Source: Albidovulum sp.
GTDB lineage: Bacteria; Pseudomonadota; Alphaproteobacteria; Rhodobacterales; Rhodobacteraceae
Assembly (NCBI GenBank): GCA_020637635.1
Contig: JACKKB010000002.1
Coordinates: forward strand, 124,001-188,000
Length of the DNA: 64,000 nt
Direction of reading: 5' to 3'
The notes under the pieces were generated by a model. It had not been told where the DNA came from, did no database searches, and was given only the letters and a program-made list of their open reading frames with translations. Below are positions 52,894 through 59,982 of this stretch, in pieces. The position numbers were made by a program, and so were the translations under genes. The stretch's first letter is position 1, and every line of letters starts with the position of its first letter.

Positions 52894-53868
52894 TCACATC
52901 GACATCAACTGGCGACGTTCGATGCGCTTCCAGTCGCGCCCCGAGACAATGCCCCAGTTGCCCGCCTCGTTCGGACGCCGCCAGCGCGGCGTGGCCATCT
53001 TCTGCAGGGCAGACAGCGCTTCGTCGAAGGACGGATACTGAACCTCCTCGCCCTTGGCGCCGATCATGAACTTGCCGCCGCGCGCGAGACCGGGATGGAA
53101 GTGGCTGCCGTCGGCGGCGACGGGGACGAAGACCACCTCGCCCGAGAAATCCGGACTCGGCGCCTCGGGCGCAGCCTCATCGGGCTGCTGCCAGATCGAG
53201 GCAAAGAACTCCTTCCGCCCCTTCAGCCACGCGGCCGCGCTGACGGCCGTCACCCGCTGACCGACCTTTTCCAGACCACCGTCACCGCTGGACAGGATGT
53301 TCCGGATCCGGCCTTCCGTGACGCCACCGAACAGGGCGAGCGACTGCAGGTCGACCTCGCCCGCGCCGGTGTCCATCGCGTGGCGCGAAAGGGCAAGATT
53401 GATAATCCGGGCAATCACGCCCTGCGGTTCCGGGTTCGCGACCTGCCGGAACTGGTCAAGCTGCTGCGCCAGTGCGTCAACCCAAGCATTGCGGGAATCG
53501 AAGGCCACCTCGGCCGGAAGCACACCGTAGAGACCGTAAATCCCCGCGTTGTCGATGAGCCTGGTGCCGGTCCAATGCGGAGTCAGAACCGGATCATAGG
53601 TGTCGAACGCTTCGCGCCAGGTCTCACCCTCGACATCGGGACCATGCAGCATGGCGAAGAGCTGCTGCGCGACTTCCTCTGCGCCGAGGATCATCTCAAT
53701 CACGCGGAACCGGGAGGCGAGAAGCTCGAGAAGCTCGGGTCCGTAGTCCCAGTTCTGCCGGTAATCGATGTTGTCGGCACTGAAGTATCCGGCCAGTTCG
53801 CGGTGGAACCAGGTCTCGCGGCGATCATCAGCGGTCATCGTTTCGGGGGTAAGGGCGGGCATGTTCAT
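52894..53868 (-). CDS. Unknown protein between HicA-like gene and nuclease fusion
   Basis: A 324-residue soluble protein, no family recognised with confidence. It opens MNMPALTPETMTADDRRETW, has a helical core with FGGVTEGRIRNILSSGDGGL near residue 190, which looks like a helix-turn-helix, and ends with MATPRWRRPNEAGNWGIVSG. Its stop overlaps the GTG start option of the nuclease gene (GTGA), and the HicA-like gene ends 11 bases upstream, so the three genes are one operon. Perhaps a DNA-binding partner of the nuclease. Confidence 0.7.
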   Translation of the reverse strand: MNMPALTPETMTADDRRETWFHRELAGYFSADNIDYRQNWDYGPELLELLASRFRVIEMILGAEEVAQQLFAMLHGPDVEGETWREAFDTYDPVLTPHWTGTRLIDNAGIYGLYGVLPAEVAFDSRNAWVDALAQQLDQFRQVANPEPQGVIARIINLALSRHAMDTGAGEVDLQSLALFGGVTEGRIRNILSSGDGGLEKVGQRVTAVSAAAWLKGRKEFFASIWQQPDEAAPEAPSPDFSGEVVFVPVAADGSHFHPGLARGGKFMIGAKGEEVQYPSFDEALSALQKMATPRWRRPNEAGNWGIVSGRDWKRIERRQLMSM

Positions 53869-53879
53869 AGTCTTGTCCT

Positions 53880-54068
53880 TCAGGCGTGCAGGCGGCGGAT
53901 CATGGCGCGGAGGTTGTGGCACCCGCGGTGGTCAGAGGGTGTGGAGGCCGCGATGAGGAACCCTCTCTCGAAATGAAGAGCGTAGTGACGGCCACGCGGC
54001 TCGATGCCGAGCAAGTCAACACCTTCAGCACGACACAGCTGCTGATACTCTCTGACGACCTTGCGCAT
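53880..54068 (-). CDS. HicA-like small protein
   Basis: A 62-residue basic protein. VDLLGIEPRGRHYALHFERG and the end RGCHNLRAMIRRLHA recall the dsRBD-like fold of HicA mRNA interferases, where a G-x-H strand carries the catalytic His (here GRHYALHF). No HicB antitoxin is adjacent, so this may be a phage/plasmid HicA-fold protein with another role. GGAG precedes the ATG. First gene of a three-gene operon driven by the promoter just upstream. Confidence 0.7.
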   Translation of the reverse strand: MRKVVREYQQLCRAEGVDLLGIEPRGRHYALHFERGFLIAASTPSDHRGCHNLRAMIRRLHA

Positions 54069-54079
54069 GAGGCAATCTC

Positions 54080-54148
54080 CGTGAAATCATACTTGTTGTC
54101 TCATGTATATAGGCGCCACCTTCGGTGCGTCAATACCGTGATTTCACG
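54080..54148 (-). promoter_or_regulatory. Sigma70-like promoter flanked by a 10-bp inverted repeat
   Basis: On the minus strand TTGACG (54128-54133) and TATATA (54106-54111) are 16 bases apart, near consensus. The exact inverted repeat CGTGAAATCA (54080-54089) / TGATTTCACG (54139-54148) encloses the promoter, with the right arm part of a CGTGATTTCACG dyad. This looks like a repressed promoter with paired operators for the HicA-like/nuclease operon. Confidence 0.7.
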
Positions 54149-54195
54149 ATTCACCTTATTTACCTTTTCCTTCAGTGAGAGGCTCCGGGATCCCG

Positions 54196-54299
54196 ATATA
54201 ACTCTGTAATTAAATGTTTTTTTATTCACACTCCTTTCCCACACTCAGCGGTAGAAGGCGGTGATGAGCGACTTCACGCACCCACACCTCTTATCCACA
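54196..54299 (+). other. AT-rich patch with two DnaA boxes: replication-origin candidate
   Basis: An AT-rich run (about 54196-54226) is followed by TTATTCACA (54222-54230) and the perfect consensus TTATCCACA (54291-54299) in the same orientation. It lies in the 468-base gap between divergent genes of the element. Two boxes beside an unwinding-type region resemble a small DnaA-dependent origin; function is inferred. Confidence 0.5.
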
Positions 54300-54536
54300 G
54301 CTTCGTGCGGGCCACCCCCTTGCTCCGAATCGAGCGCCAGTGCAGGCTTCGCGCAAGAGGAGAGCAGCCCTCAACCAAAAGCATAACAGGTCAATCGGAA
54401 CGACAGTCTTGGCAACGTCGCGGCGCTATGGCGCCTCTGTTTTCGTTGCTTCCGATCACTCAACCTGCGCGCGCCGCGCGCGGGCGCGGGCGGTGTGAGC
54501 ATTGCCATCCTCCGGTTCAGTAGAGGATGTTTCGAC

Positions 54537-55136
54537 ATGGCATTGCCGCCCCGCGTATTCTTCACCGTTCACGAAGTCACGGCCCGCTGGGGCTGCAACA
54601 TCGCCGATGTCGCGGGATGGGCGGACGCGGGGCGGTTCCGCATCATCACCGGCATTGCGCCTGTCCGCTGCGGCGAAGAGGTGATTTCAGGCAAGGTTGC
54701 CCTGTCGCCATTCGATCTGCTTCCACTGTTCCGCCGCTGCGGCACGGGCCCGAGTGAGGGACAGATGCGTCGAATTCAACCGCTGAACCGGCAGGACTGG
54801 CTGCTGATCACCGATCCGCAGGGCGGCATCACCGTCACAGTCGCGGACATGATGATCCTGGCCGAGGAGGTTCACGCCTTCGAGGAAGAGAACGACATGG
54901 TGCGACGGGTGGCGCCGGGGCCGGGTGCCAGCACGCCATATGACTGGGAGGGCATGACCGTCGCGCTGGTTCAGCGCATCCATGATCGTGGCCTGCCCTC
55001 AACCCAAGCCGAGTTGATCGCTGAGATGCAGGACTGGTTTGCCGAACAGTCGGATGGCAAGAAGATGCCCGACAGCCGCAGCATCCGGCGACGGATCACG
55101 CCAATATGGAGGGCGCTGCGGCGAGAGGAAGCGTGA
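54537..55136 (+). CDS. Hypothetical protein with DNA-binding-like N-terminus, next to integrase
   Basis: A 199-residue protein. The N-terminal part FFTVHEVTARWGCNIADVAG looks like a MerR/AlpA-type helix-turn-helix, followed by a short beta segment; the C-terminus has PSTQAELIAEMQDWFAEQSD and SRSIRRRITPIWRALRRE, a winged-helix-like ending seen in phage and ICE regulatory proteins. AGAGGA precedes the ATG at 54537; an upstream GTG at 54495 is an alternative. It is convergent with the integrase, 25 bases away. Possibly a regulator of excision or of the origin-like region upstream. Confidence 0.65.
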   Translation: MALPPRVFFTVHEVTARWGCNIADVAGWADAGRFRIITGIAPVRCGEEVISGKVALSPFDLLPLFRRCGTGPSEGQMRRIQPLNRQDWLLITDPQGGITVTVADMMILAEEVHAFEEENDMVRRVAPGPGASTPYDWEGMTVALVQRIHDRGLPSTQAELIAEMQDWFAEQSDGKKMPDSRSIRRRITPIWRALRREEA

Positions 55137-55161
55137 TGGTCAGGGTCCGTGCTGGCCCCAA

Positions 55162-56427
55162 TCAGGCGGTCTTTCGGCCGTCCTGATCGTCTGCGTCATG
55201 AACCAGCCGGGGCTTTGGCCGAAAGGCGCTGGCCACGGCGTCCACCCCAGCCCGCAGGGGCGAGTCCATTAGATGGGCGTAGCGCAGCGTGGTTTGCATC
55301 TGGCTGTGCCCCAGGAGCTTTCCGATCATTTCCAGCGAGGCGCCGCCGCTGACCAGCAAGGACGCAAAGGTGTGGCGCAGGTCATGGATCCGGACGTCCT
55401 GCAGATCGCACTGCTTCTGGACCTGCGCCCAGAACCGCCGCACCTCCTGCACCGGCTGGCCAGGCGTGTCGCCGGGGAACAGCCACGGCGATCCCTTGGG
55501 CACCAGAAGTTGGCGCTGGCGCACGATGGCCGCGGTTTCGTCGGAAATCGGCACGCGGTGGGCGCGGCGCTGTTTCGTCATGGTGGGCGGCTTCGACCAG
55601 CTCATGTGCTCAAGGTTGAACTGTTCGAACCGAGCCTGCCGCACCTCGCCCAGCCGGGCGCCGGTCAGCATGCACATCCGAATGATGTCGGCCGCGCGCC
55701 GGTCTTCGGCGGCATCCAGCGCAGCGGCGAGCTTGGAGATTTCCTCCTTGGAGAGGAAGCGCTCGCGCGGCGTCTCGGTCCGGCGATGGAAGCGCTGGGC
55801 GGGGTTGTCCTCGCACCAGCCCCACTGGACCGCCAGCGTGAACATCTTGCGCAGCACCTCTCCGATCCGGTTGGCGCGGACCGGCGTGGGCTTCGCGCCC
55901 TGCAGCTTGCGCGCCCGGTTGTTGGGCTTTTCCTTGTGCGGTCGCGCCCTACCCTCCGCGATCTTGCTCAGCAGCTTGTCGACGTCGGTCGGCGTGATCT
56001 CCGTCACCAGCTTCCGGCCCCAGACCGGTTCCACCATCTTGGCCAGCACCGACCTCTGGTCGGCCGCGCTGCGGGCGGAGAGTTTCGGCAGATGCTCGGC
56101 GCAGTAGCGTTCGATCAGGTCGGTCACGCGCGGGGCTTCGCGCTTTGCCTCGCGCTGGCCCAAGGGATCGGCCCCGGCGTCGATCTCGCGCCGCAGTTCC
56201 TTGGCCCGTTCACGCGCGGCCGACACCGACCATTCCGGCCAGCGCCCAAAGGTCATCCGGCGCTGCCGCCCGGCATGGCGATAGTCCAGCGTGAAGGCCC
56301 GGCCACCGCCGCGGTAGATGCAGACGGCAAAGCCCCGGACCTCCGTGTCGAAGATCTGATAGTCCCGCCCCGGCACCGGCTCGGCGTCGCGCAGCACTTT
56401 TTCGGTCAGCTTGATGCGTTCGGGCAT
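55162..56427 (-). CDS. int: Tyrosine integrase (phage/ICE type, P4-like DUF4102)
   Basis: Site-specific recombinase, 421 residues, which should integrate the element at tRNA-fMet. N-terminal DUF4102-like arm-binding domain (KLTEKVLRDAEPVPGRDYQI, then RGFAVCIYRGGGRAFTLDYR), core-binding domain near residues 95-200, and catalytic domain with Arg in LTGARLGEVRQARF, HDLRHTFASLLV (His-x2-Arg), LGHSQMQTTLRYAH with the second His and the nucleophilic Tyr. AAGGA lies eight bases before the ATG used. It is divergent from the AlpA-like gene over a control region full of repeats. Confidence 0.93.
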   Translation of the reverse strand: MPERIKLTEKVLRDAEPVPGRDYQIFDTEVRGFAVCIYRGGGRAFTLDYRHAGRQRRMTFGRWPEWSVSAARERAKELRREIDAGADPLGQREAKREAPRVTDLIERYCAEHLPKLSARSAADQRSVLAKMVEPVWGRKLVTEITPTDVDKLLSKIAEGRARPHKEKPNNRARKLQGAKPTPVRANRIGEVLRKMFTLAVQWGWCEDNPAQRFHRRTETPRERFLSKEEISKLAAALDAAEDRRAADIIRMCMLTGARLGEVRQARFEQFNLEHMSWSKPPTMTKQRRAHRVPISDETAAIVRQRQLLVPKGSPWLFPGDTPGQPVQEVRRFWAQVQKQCDLQDVRIHDLRHTFASLLVSGGASLEMIGKLLGHSQMQTTLRYAHLMDSPLRAGVDAVASAFRPKPRLVHDADDQDGRKTA

Positions 56428-56497
56428 GGCTTCGGTCCTTCTTGCATCCGACATGAGGCGTGGTTTCGCCTGGTTATCAAGGCAAGCATGACACCGC

Positions 56498-56558
56498 GGG
56501 TGGCGGCGAGGCGGAGGGTGGCAGGAAGAATGCCAGAACCGCGCCACCCCTTGTTTTC
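56498..56558 (+). repeat. Long hairpin repeat, copy A
   Basis: A 61-nt unit: an identical 27-nt block starting GGGTGGCGGCGAGGCGGAGG, a variable centre, and GCCACCCCTTGTTTT. Inside, GGGTGGC pairs with GCCACCC to make a stem-loop. The inverted partner is at 56871-56932. Confidence 0.85.
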
Positions 56559-56700
56559 TTGACTTCTAGGCGCTGGGCGGATCGATGCGGGACTGGCGTC
56601 GACGTGCGCAATGGGACGTCTGAGGCCGCAGACGCGGTCATCACGCTACAAATCTGGCTTTTAGAGAGCCGCACAGCGGCAAATCCTCAAGGAATTCAAT

Positions 56701-56740
56701 GGGTGGCAGGGGCGCCATGCCGGGTGCCACCCCCTCTTTG
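56701..56740 (+). repeat. Hairpin repeat, short copy B
   Basis: Same orientation as copy A but lacking the long left block. GGGTGGCA and TGCCACCC form a perfect 8-bp stem around a variable loop, followed by CCTCTTTG in place of CTTGTTTT. Confidence 0.75.
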
Positions 56741-56870
56741 CCCTCCAATGCAGGTCAAAGCCGGTCAATGCGACTGTTCGCTGGTGTTTGCGGTCTTGGC
56801 GTCCGTCTCGCCCATTTAGCAGGACCGACCGAAATCCTCCCCCGCCAACCGCCACCCTCACAAACTCCAA

Positions 56871-56932
56871 CAAAACAAGGGGTGGCACAAAGGCGGCGTC
56901 CTTTCTGCCACCCTCCGCCTCGCCGCCACCCC
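56871..56932 (-). repeat. Long hairpin repeat, copy C (inverted)
   Basis: Reverse-complement copy of the unit at 56498-56558: ends with the same GC-rich block, contains a stem GGGTGGCA/TGCCACCC with a different loop, and starts with the AAAACAAGG tail. With copy A it forms a long inverted repeat enclosing about 310 bases. Confidence 0.85.
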
Positions 56933-57000
56933 TCGGGCTCTGCGCTCACTGGTCCCTGCAAGACGTCCCCGATCTTCGGGGCCAGGACCAGGAGACCCCG

Positions 57001-57258
57001 ATGCCGCATCTCGGATCGATGCCAGACCCGAAGGACAAACCCCGCACCCTGCTGGTCGGCTGGATCAGCCGCCTCGACCTGGCGCTGGAACTCGGCCTTT
57101 CGGTCGACACCCTGCGCCGCTGGGAGGCGATGCGGACGGGCCCACCCTGCGTTCGAGCAGGGCGCAAGGTCTACTACCGCCGTGCCGCCGTCGAGGAATG
57201 GCTGGAGGAGCAGGAGCAGGCCGCCCCGCGCCGTCGCCGTGCCGGAGGGCGCCGGTGA
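57001..57258 (+). CDS. AlpA-like helix-turn-helix DNA-binding protein
   Basis: An 85-residue protein with a MerR/AlpA-type helix-turn-helix: SRLDLALELGLSVDTLRRWE then RTGPPCVRAGRKVYYRRAAV, EEWLEEQEQ, where the VYYR wing and the EEWL ending are family marks. Proteins of this class are excisionases or early activators of phages and ICEs. AGGAG precedes the ATG. Its stop overlaps the next start (GTGATG). It heads the early/replication module. Confidence 0.85.
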   Translation: MPHLGSMPDPKDKPRTLLVGWISRLDLALELGLSVDTLRRWEAMRTGPPCVRAGRKVYYRRAAVEEWLEEQEQAAPRRRRAGGRR

Positions 57259-57497
57259 TGACGATCCACCCTCGCAGTTCCGCCTGGCCCGCCGACCGCG
57301 TGGCCGAGGCCCGCGCCGTGATCGCGGACGTTGCACATCACAGCGACCTCCTCATCCGTCTCGCCTGCAACGTGCTGGTCCAGCATGGCGAGACCCCGGG
57401 CGAACGTGCTGATGCCCGGCGCCTGCTGGTCGTCATCGATGCGCGGCGGCCAGTGCAACGCGCCCAGCGCGAAGACCAGGGGAGGGCCGCGCGATGA
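57258..57497 (+). CDS. Small hypothetical early protein
   Basis: A 79-residue basic, helical protein (VAEARAVIADVAHHSDLLIR, ending in an Arg/Gln-rich tail). No family recognised. It starts on the last base of the AlpA-like stop codon and overlaps the VRR-NUC gene by 4 bases. The coupling implies real translation. Confidence 0.65.
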   Translation: MTIHPRSSAWPADRVAEARAVIADVAHHSDLLIRLACNVLVQHGETPGERADARRLLVVIDARRPVQRAQREDQGRAAR

Positions 57498-57889
57498 TGC
57501 GCCGCGGCACCCCCGAGGCCGATTTGCAGCGCGCCGTTGTGCAGGCGCTGCGCGTCGCCCTGCCCCGCACCGCCATCATCCATCACTGCGCCAACGAGGT
57601 CACCGAGGCAGGGCCCCGTGGGGCGAAGCGCCAGGCGATCCTTGTCGGCATGGGCGTGCATGCCGGGTTCGCCGATCTGATGGTGCTTTGCGCAGGCCGC
57701 GTCCTCTTCCTCGAGCTGAAGGCGCCGAAAGGGCGCCTGCGGCCGGAACAGGAGGCGTTCCGCGATGCCGTTCTGGCGCAGGGGTTCGGCTGGGCACTTG
57801 TGCGCAGCCTCGACGACGCGCTGGGCGCGCTTGCCGATCACGGCTTCACCACGCGCATCGCCCCTGCCTCGCGGAGACCTGCGCCATGA
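57494..57889 (+). CDS. VRR-NUC domain nuclease
   Basis: A 131-residue PD-(D/E)XK-fold nuclease of the VRR-NUC family, common in phages. The active-site parts are GVHAGFADLMVL (Asp) and FLELKAPKGRLRPEQEAFRD (Glu-x-Lys) near residues 55-90. It probably acts on branched DNA during element replication or recombination. It overlaps both neighbours by 4 bases. Confidence 0.88.
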   Translation: MMRRGTPEADLQRAVVQALRVALPRTAIIHHCANEVTEAGPRGAKRQAILVGMGVHAGFADLMVLCAGRVLFLELKAPKGRLRPEQEAFRDAVLAQGFGWALVRSLDDALGALADHGFTTRIAPASRRPAP

Positions 57890-58893
57890 GCCACGAGGCC
57901 ACCAACTGGGCCATCAAGCAGCGCGGGTTGAAGCCGACGACCAAGATCGTGCTCTGGCACCTCTGCGACCGGTTCAACCCCGATTACGGCTGCTTTCCCT
58001 CGCAGGACCGGCTGGCGCATGACTGCGAGATCAGCCGGTCGACGCTGAACGATCACCTTGGCCAGCTCGAGGCGGTGGGCCTGCTGCGGCGCGTGCCGCG
58101 GCTTGACCCCGCGACCAAGCGCCAGCTGCCGACACGCTACATCCTGGGGTTTGAACTGGGCTTTACACCTGTGGCTGTGGTGCCGTGTCCGGAAGTCGGA
58201 CACGGGGACAACGACGGCGCAGAAAGCCTCGACGTTGCTGATGGTTGTGGCGTCGACGGCATGGCCAATGCGCTACCGTGTCCGGATTTCGGACACGGGG
58301 ATGGCGGGGAAGCCGTGTCCGATTTTCCGGGGAACCCGTGTCCGGAAAATGCCGAAAGCCGTGTCCGGATTTCGGACACTAACCCTGTAAGGGAACCTTT
58401 AAGAGAACCAGTAAAGGAGGAGGAGGGCGCGCAGGCGCGCGAGGCGATTTCCGATGAGGTTTTCGGAGACCTGCTCGACGCGCTGGGCCTCGACCCCGCC
58501 GCCCTGCCCGGTTGGTGGCAAGGCTGGCCGCCCCGGCTGCACGTTCTACGTTGGCGCGACGAGCTGGGGCTGACCGAGGCGGAGATCATCGCCGCCGCAG
58601 AGGCCAGCCGCCAGGAGCATCCCGAACCGCCCGATGGGCCAAAGGCGCTGGACCGCGCCATGCAGCGTGCCGCCCAGCGCAAGGTCGAGGATGCGGGCCG
58701 GAAGCGCCGGAAGCCCAAAGCGGCCCCTGCCCCGGCCGCGAAGCCGATCACCGACCTGCCCGCCTTCTATGCCGATCTGGTCAACTCCGACCGCTACCTG
58801 CCGGTCAGCGCGATCAGCAACACGATGCGCGATGCCATGCTGGCCCGGGGGCTGGTCACGGCCGAACGCCTGCGCGAGCGCGGGGTGCGGTGA
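57886..58893 (+). CDS. Winged-helix replication-initiator-like protein
   Basis: A 335-residue protein. The N-terminal helix-turn-helix (about residues 15-85: LKPTTKIVLWHLCDRFNPDY, then SRSTLNDHLGQLEAVGLLRR) is of the HTH_36 replication type. The middle, residues about 100-165, is low-complexity with repeated PCPxFGHGD-like motifs encoded by palindromic DNA. The C-terminal part is helical with a Lys/Arg/Ala/Pro segment (RKRRKPKAAPAPAAKP) and a short end domain. This resembles lambda O-like initiators, whose origin lies within their own gene. Function is inferred. Confidence 0.75.
   Translation: MSHEATNWAIKQRGLKPTTKIVLWHLCDRFNPDYGCFPSQDRLAHDCEISRSTLNDHLGQLEAVGLLRRVPRLDPATKRQLPTRYILGFELGFTPVAVVPCPEVGHGDNDGAESLDVADGCGVDGMANALPCPDFGHGDGGEAVSDFPGNPCPENAESRVRISDTNPVREPLREPVKEEEGAQAREAISDEVFGDLLDALGLDPAALPGWWQGWPPRLHVLRWRDELGLTEAEIIAAAEASRQEHPEPPDGPKALDRAMQRAAQRKVEDAGRKRRKPKAAPAPAAKPITDLPAFYADLVNSDRYLPVSAISNTMRDAMLARGLVTAERLRERGVR
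58183..58380 (+). repeat. Palindromic iteron-like repeats within the initiator-like gene
   Basis: Three full palindromes CCGTGTCCGGA-N2-TCGGACAC (58183-58205, 58276-58298, 58359-58380) and two half copies with CCGTGTCCG (58313, 58336) lie within 200 bases. The palindromic form and clustering suggest protein-binding sites, as in lambda ori. Confidence 0.85.
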
Positions 58894-58898
58894 ATGGC

Positions 58899-59966
58899 AT
58901 GGTGCTTCGTCCCCGGCACGGACTCTCCCTCTGCGCAGGCGGCGGAGGCCTTGATCTGGGCCTCATGCTCGCCGAACCCGGCTATCACACCCGCGCTTTC
59001 GTCGAATGGGAGGACTGGCCAACGGCGGTCCTCATTGCCGCCCAGCGCGCGGGATACTTCGCCCCGGCCCCCATCTGGACCGATCTGCGCGGCTTCGATG
59101 CTCGCCCCTTCCGCGGCGCCTTCGAGGTCATCTTGGCCGGATATCCCTGCCAGCCCTTCAGCGCCGCTGGCAAACGCGGCGGTGCGGACGACCCCCGTCA
59201 CCTCTGGCCCGATGTCGCCCGCGTCATCGGCGAATGCCGTCCCGAATGGGTATTCCTCGAAAACGTCGCCGGGCATGTCACCCTTGGCCTTGAAACCGTC
59301 CTGCGAGAGCTTTGGGGATTGGGCTACACGCCTGCGGCGGGCCTGTTCTCGGCGGCAGAGGTCGGCGCGCCGCACGAGCGGCTCCGGATCTTCATCCTGG
59401 CCCACACCGATGAGCCTGCACCCTGGCACCAGCCGCTACAACCCGGCCGGGAACAGCGACTTCACGAGGAAGGCCGAAGCGCTGGCGCTGGGCATCGCCA
59501 AGGCCCTGCCAAACCACTGGCCGACCCCGGCGGCGCAGAACTGGAAGGGATCAAGCGAGGCCAGCATCACCCGCAGCGACGGCAAGTCCCGGATGGACCT
59601 GCTGCACTACCGGGCGGAGCAGGGCTTCACCCACCCGGCCCCGGTGACCTTGCCGGATGGGCTGCGGTCCTCGCCGCACGGCCCGATCTCGCGCCCGCTC
59701 TGGGCTTCGATGATTGCCTCGCATGGGCGCGCCGTCTCGCGGCGGATCCTGAAGGGCCGGTCGCGGCGGCGGCTGAACCCGCTCTTCGTCGGATGGCTGA
59801 TGGGCTGGCCCATCGGGCACGCGCTCTGCGCCTGCTCGGCAACGGAGTTCACCCTCTGGCAGCGGCACATGCGTGGCGCTCTCTCGCAGCTGCCCATGGC
59901 CTCGGGCCCGTGGATCTGGCGGCCGACGGATGCGGCCCAGCGACCGGCGCAGATGGATTTCCTTGA
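58899..59966 (+). CDS. C5-cytosine DNA methyltransferase
   Basis: A 355-residue phage-type Dcm. Motif I SLCAGGGGLDLGLMLAEPG near residue 9, motif IV GYPCQPFSAAGKRGG with the catalytic Cys near 80, motif VI VFLENVAGHV near 115, motif VIII HERLRIFILAH, and a late motif X RLLGNGVHPLAAAHAWRSLA near residue 320. The stretch between motifs VIII and X is low in recognisable structure and Gly/Pro/Arg-rich, because there the DNA also encodes another protein-like frame. A GTG at 58890 in GTGA overlap is an alternative start. It likely protects or marks the element's DNA. Confidence 0.88.
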   Translation: MVLRPRHGLSLCAGGGGLDLGLMLAEPGYHTRAFVEWEDWPTAVLIAAQRAGYFAPAPIWTDLRGFDARPFRGAFEVILAGYPCQPFSAAGKRGGADDPRHLWPDVARVIGECRPEWVFLENVAGHVTLGLETVLRELWGLGYTPAAGLFSAAEVGAPHERLRIFILAHTDEPAPWHQPLQPGREQRLHEEGRSAGAGHRQGPAKPLADPGGAELEGIKRGQHHPQRRQVPDGPAALPGGAGLHPPGPGDLAGWAAVLAARPDLAPALGFDDCLAWARRLAADPEGPVAAAAEPALRRMADGLAHRARALRLLGNGVHPLAAAHAWRSLAAAHGLGPVDLAADGCGPATGADGFP

Positions 59967-59982
59967 AGGATTGCAGCCATGA
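59410..59982 (+). CDS. Overlapping-frame ORF resembling methyltransferase-associated C-terminal protein
   Basis: A 190-residue ORF in the +1 frame relative to the methyltransferase, inside its 3' half. MSLHPGTSRYNPAGNSDFTR, NHWPTPAAQNWKGSSEASIT, SRMDLLHYRAEQGF and RRLNPLFVGWLMGWPIGHAL resemble the C-terminal region of phage DNA cytosine methyltransferases (WPTP ... LNPxFVEWLMGWP). Its stop overlaps the next gene's start by ATGA, which argues it is translated. It may be a separate small gene or a C-terminal part reached by frameshifting. The start codon has only a weak ribosome-binding site. Confidence 0.65.
   Translation: MSLHPGTSRYNPAGNSDFTRKAEALALGIAKALPNHWPTPAAQNWKGSSEASITRSDGKSRMDLLHYRAEQGFTHPAPVTLPDGLRSSPHGPISRPLWASMIASHGRAVSRRILKGRSRRRLNPLFVGWLMGWPIGHALCACSATEFTLWQRHMRGALSQLPMASGPWIWRPTDAAQRPAQMDFLEGLQP

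Larger units (their letters stand above)
56428..57000. promoter_or_regulatory. Control region between integrase and early genes
   Basis: A 573-base region without a believable gene, placed between the divergent integrase and AlpA-like genes. It carries three related hairpin repeats (listed separately) and a more AT-rich centre around 56640-56700. It should hold the int promoter and the early promoter, and regulator-binding sites. Confidence 0.6.

Noticed and set aside
53880..54068. Complete HicAB toxin-antitoxin pair
   Set aside because: The small protein is HicA-like, but the gene after it is a 324-residue protein without HicB features.
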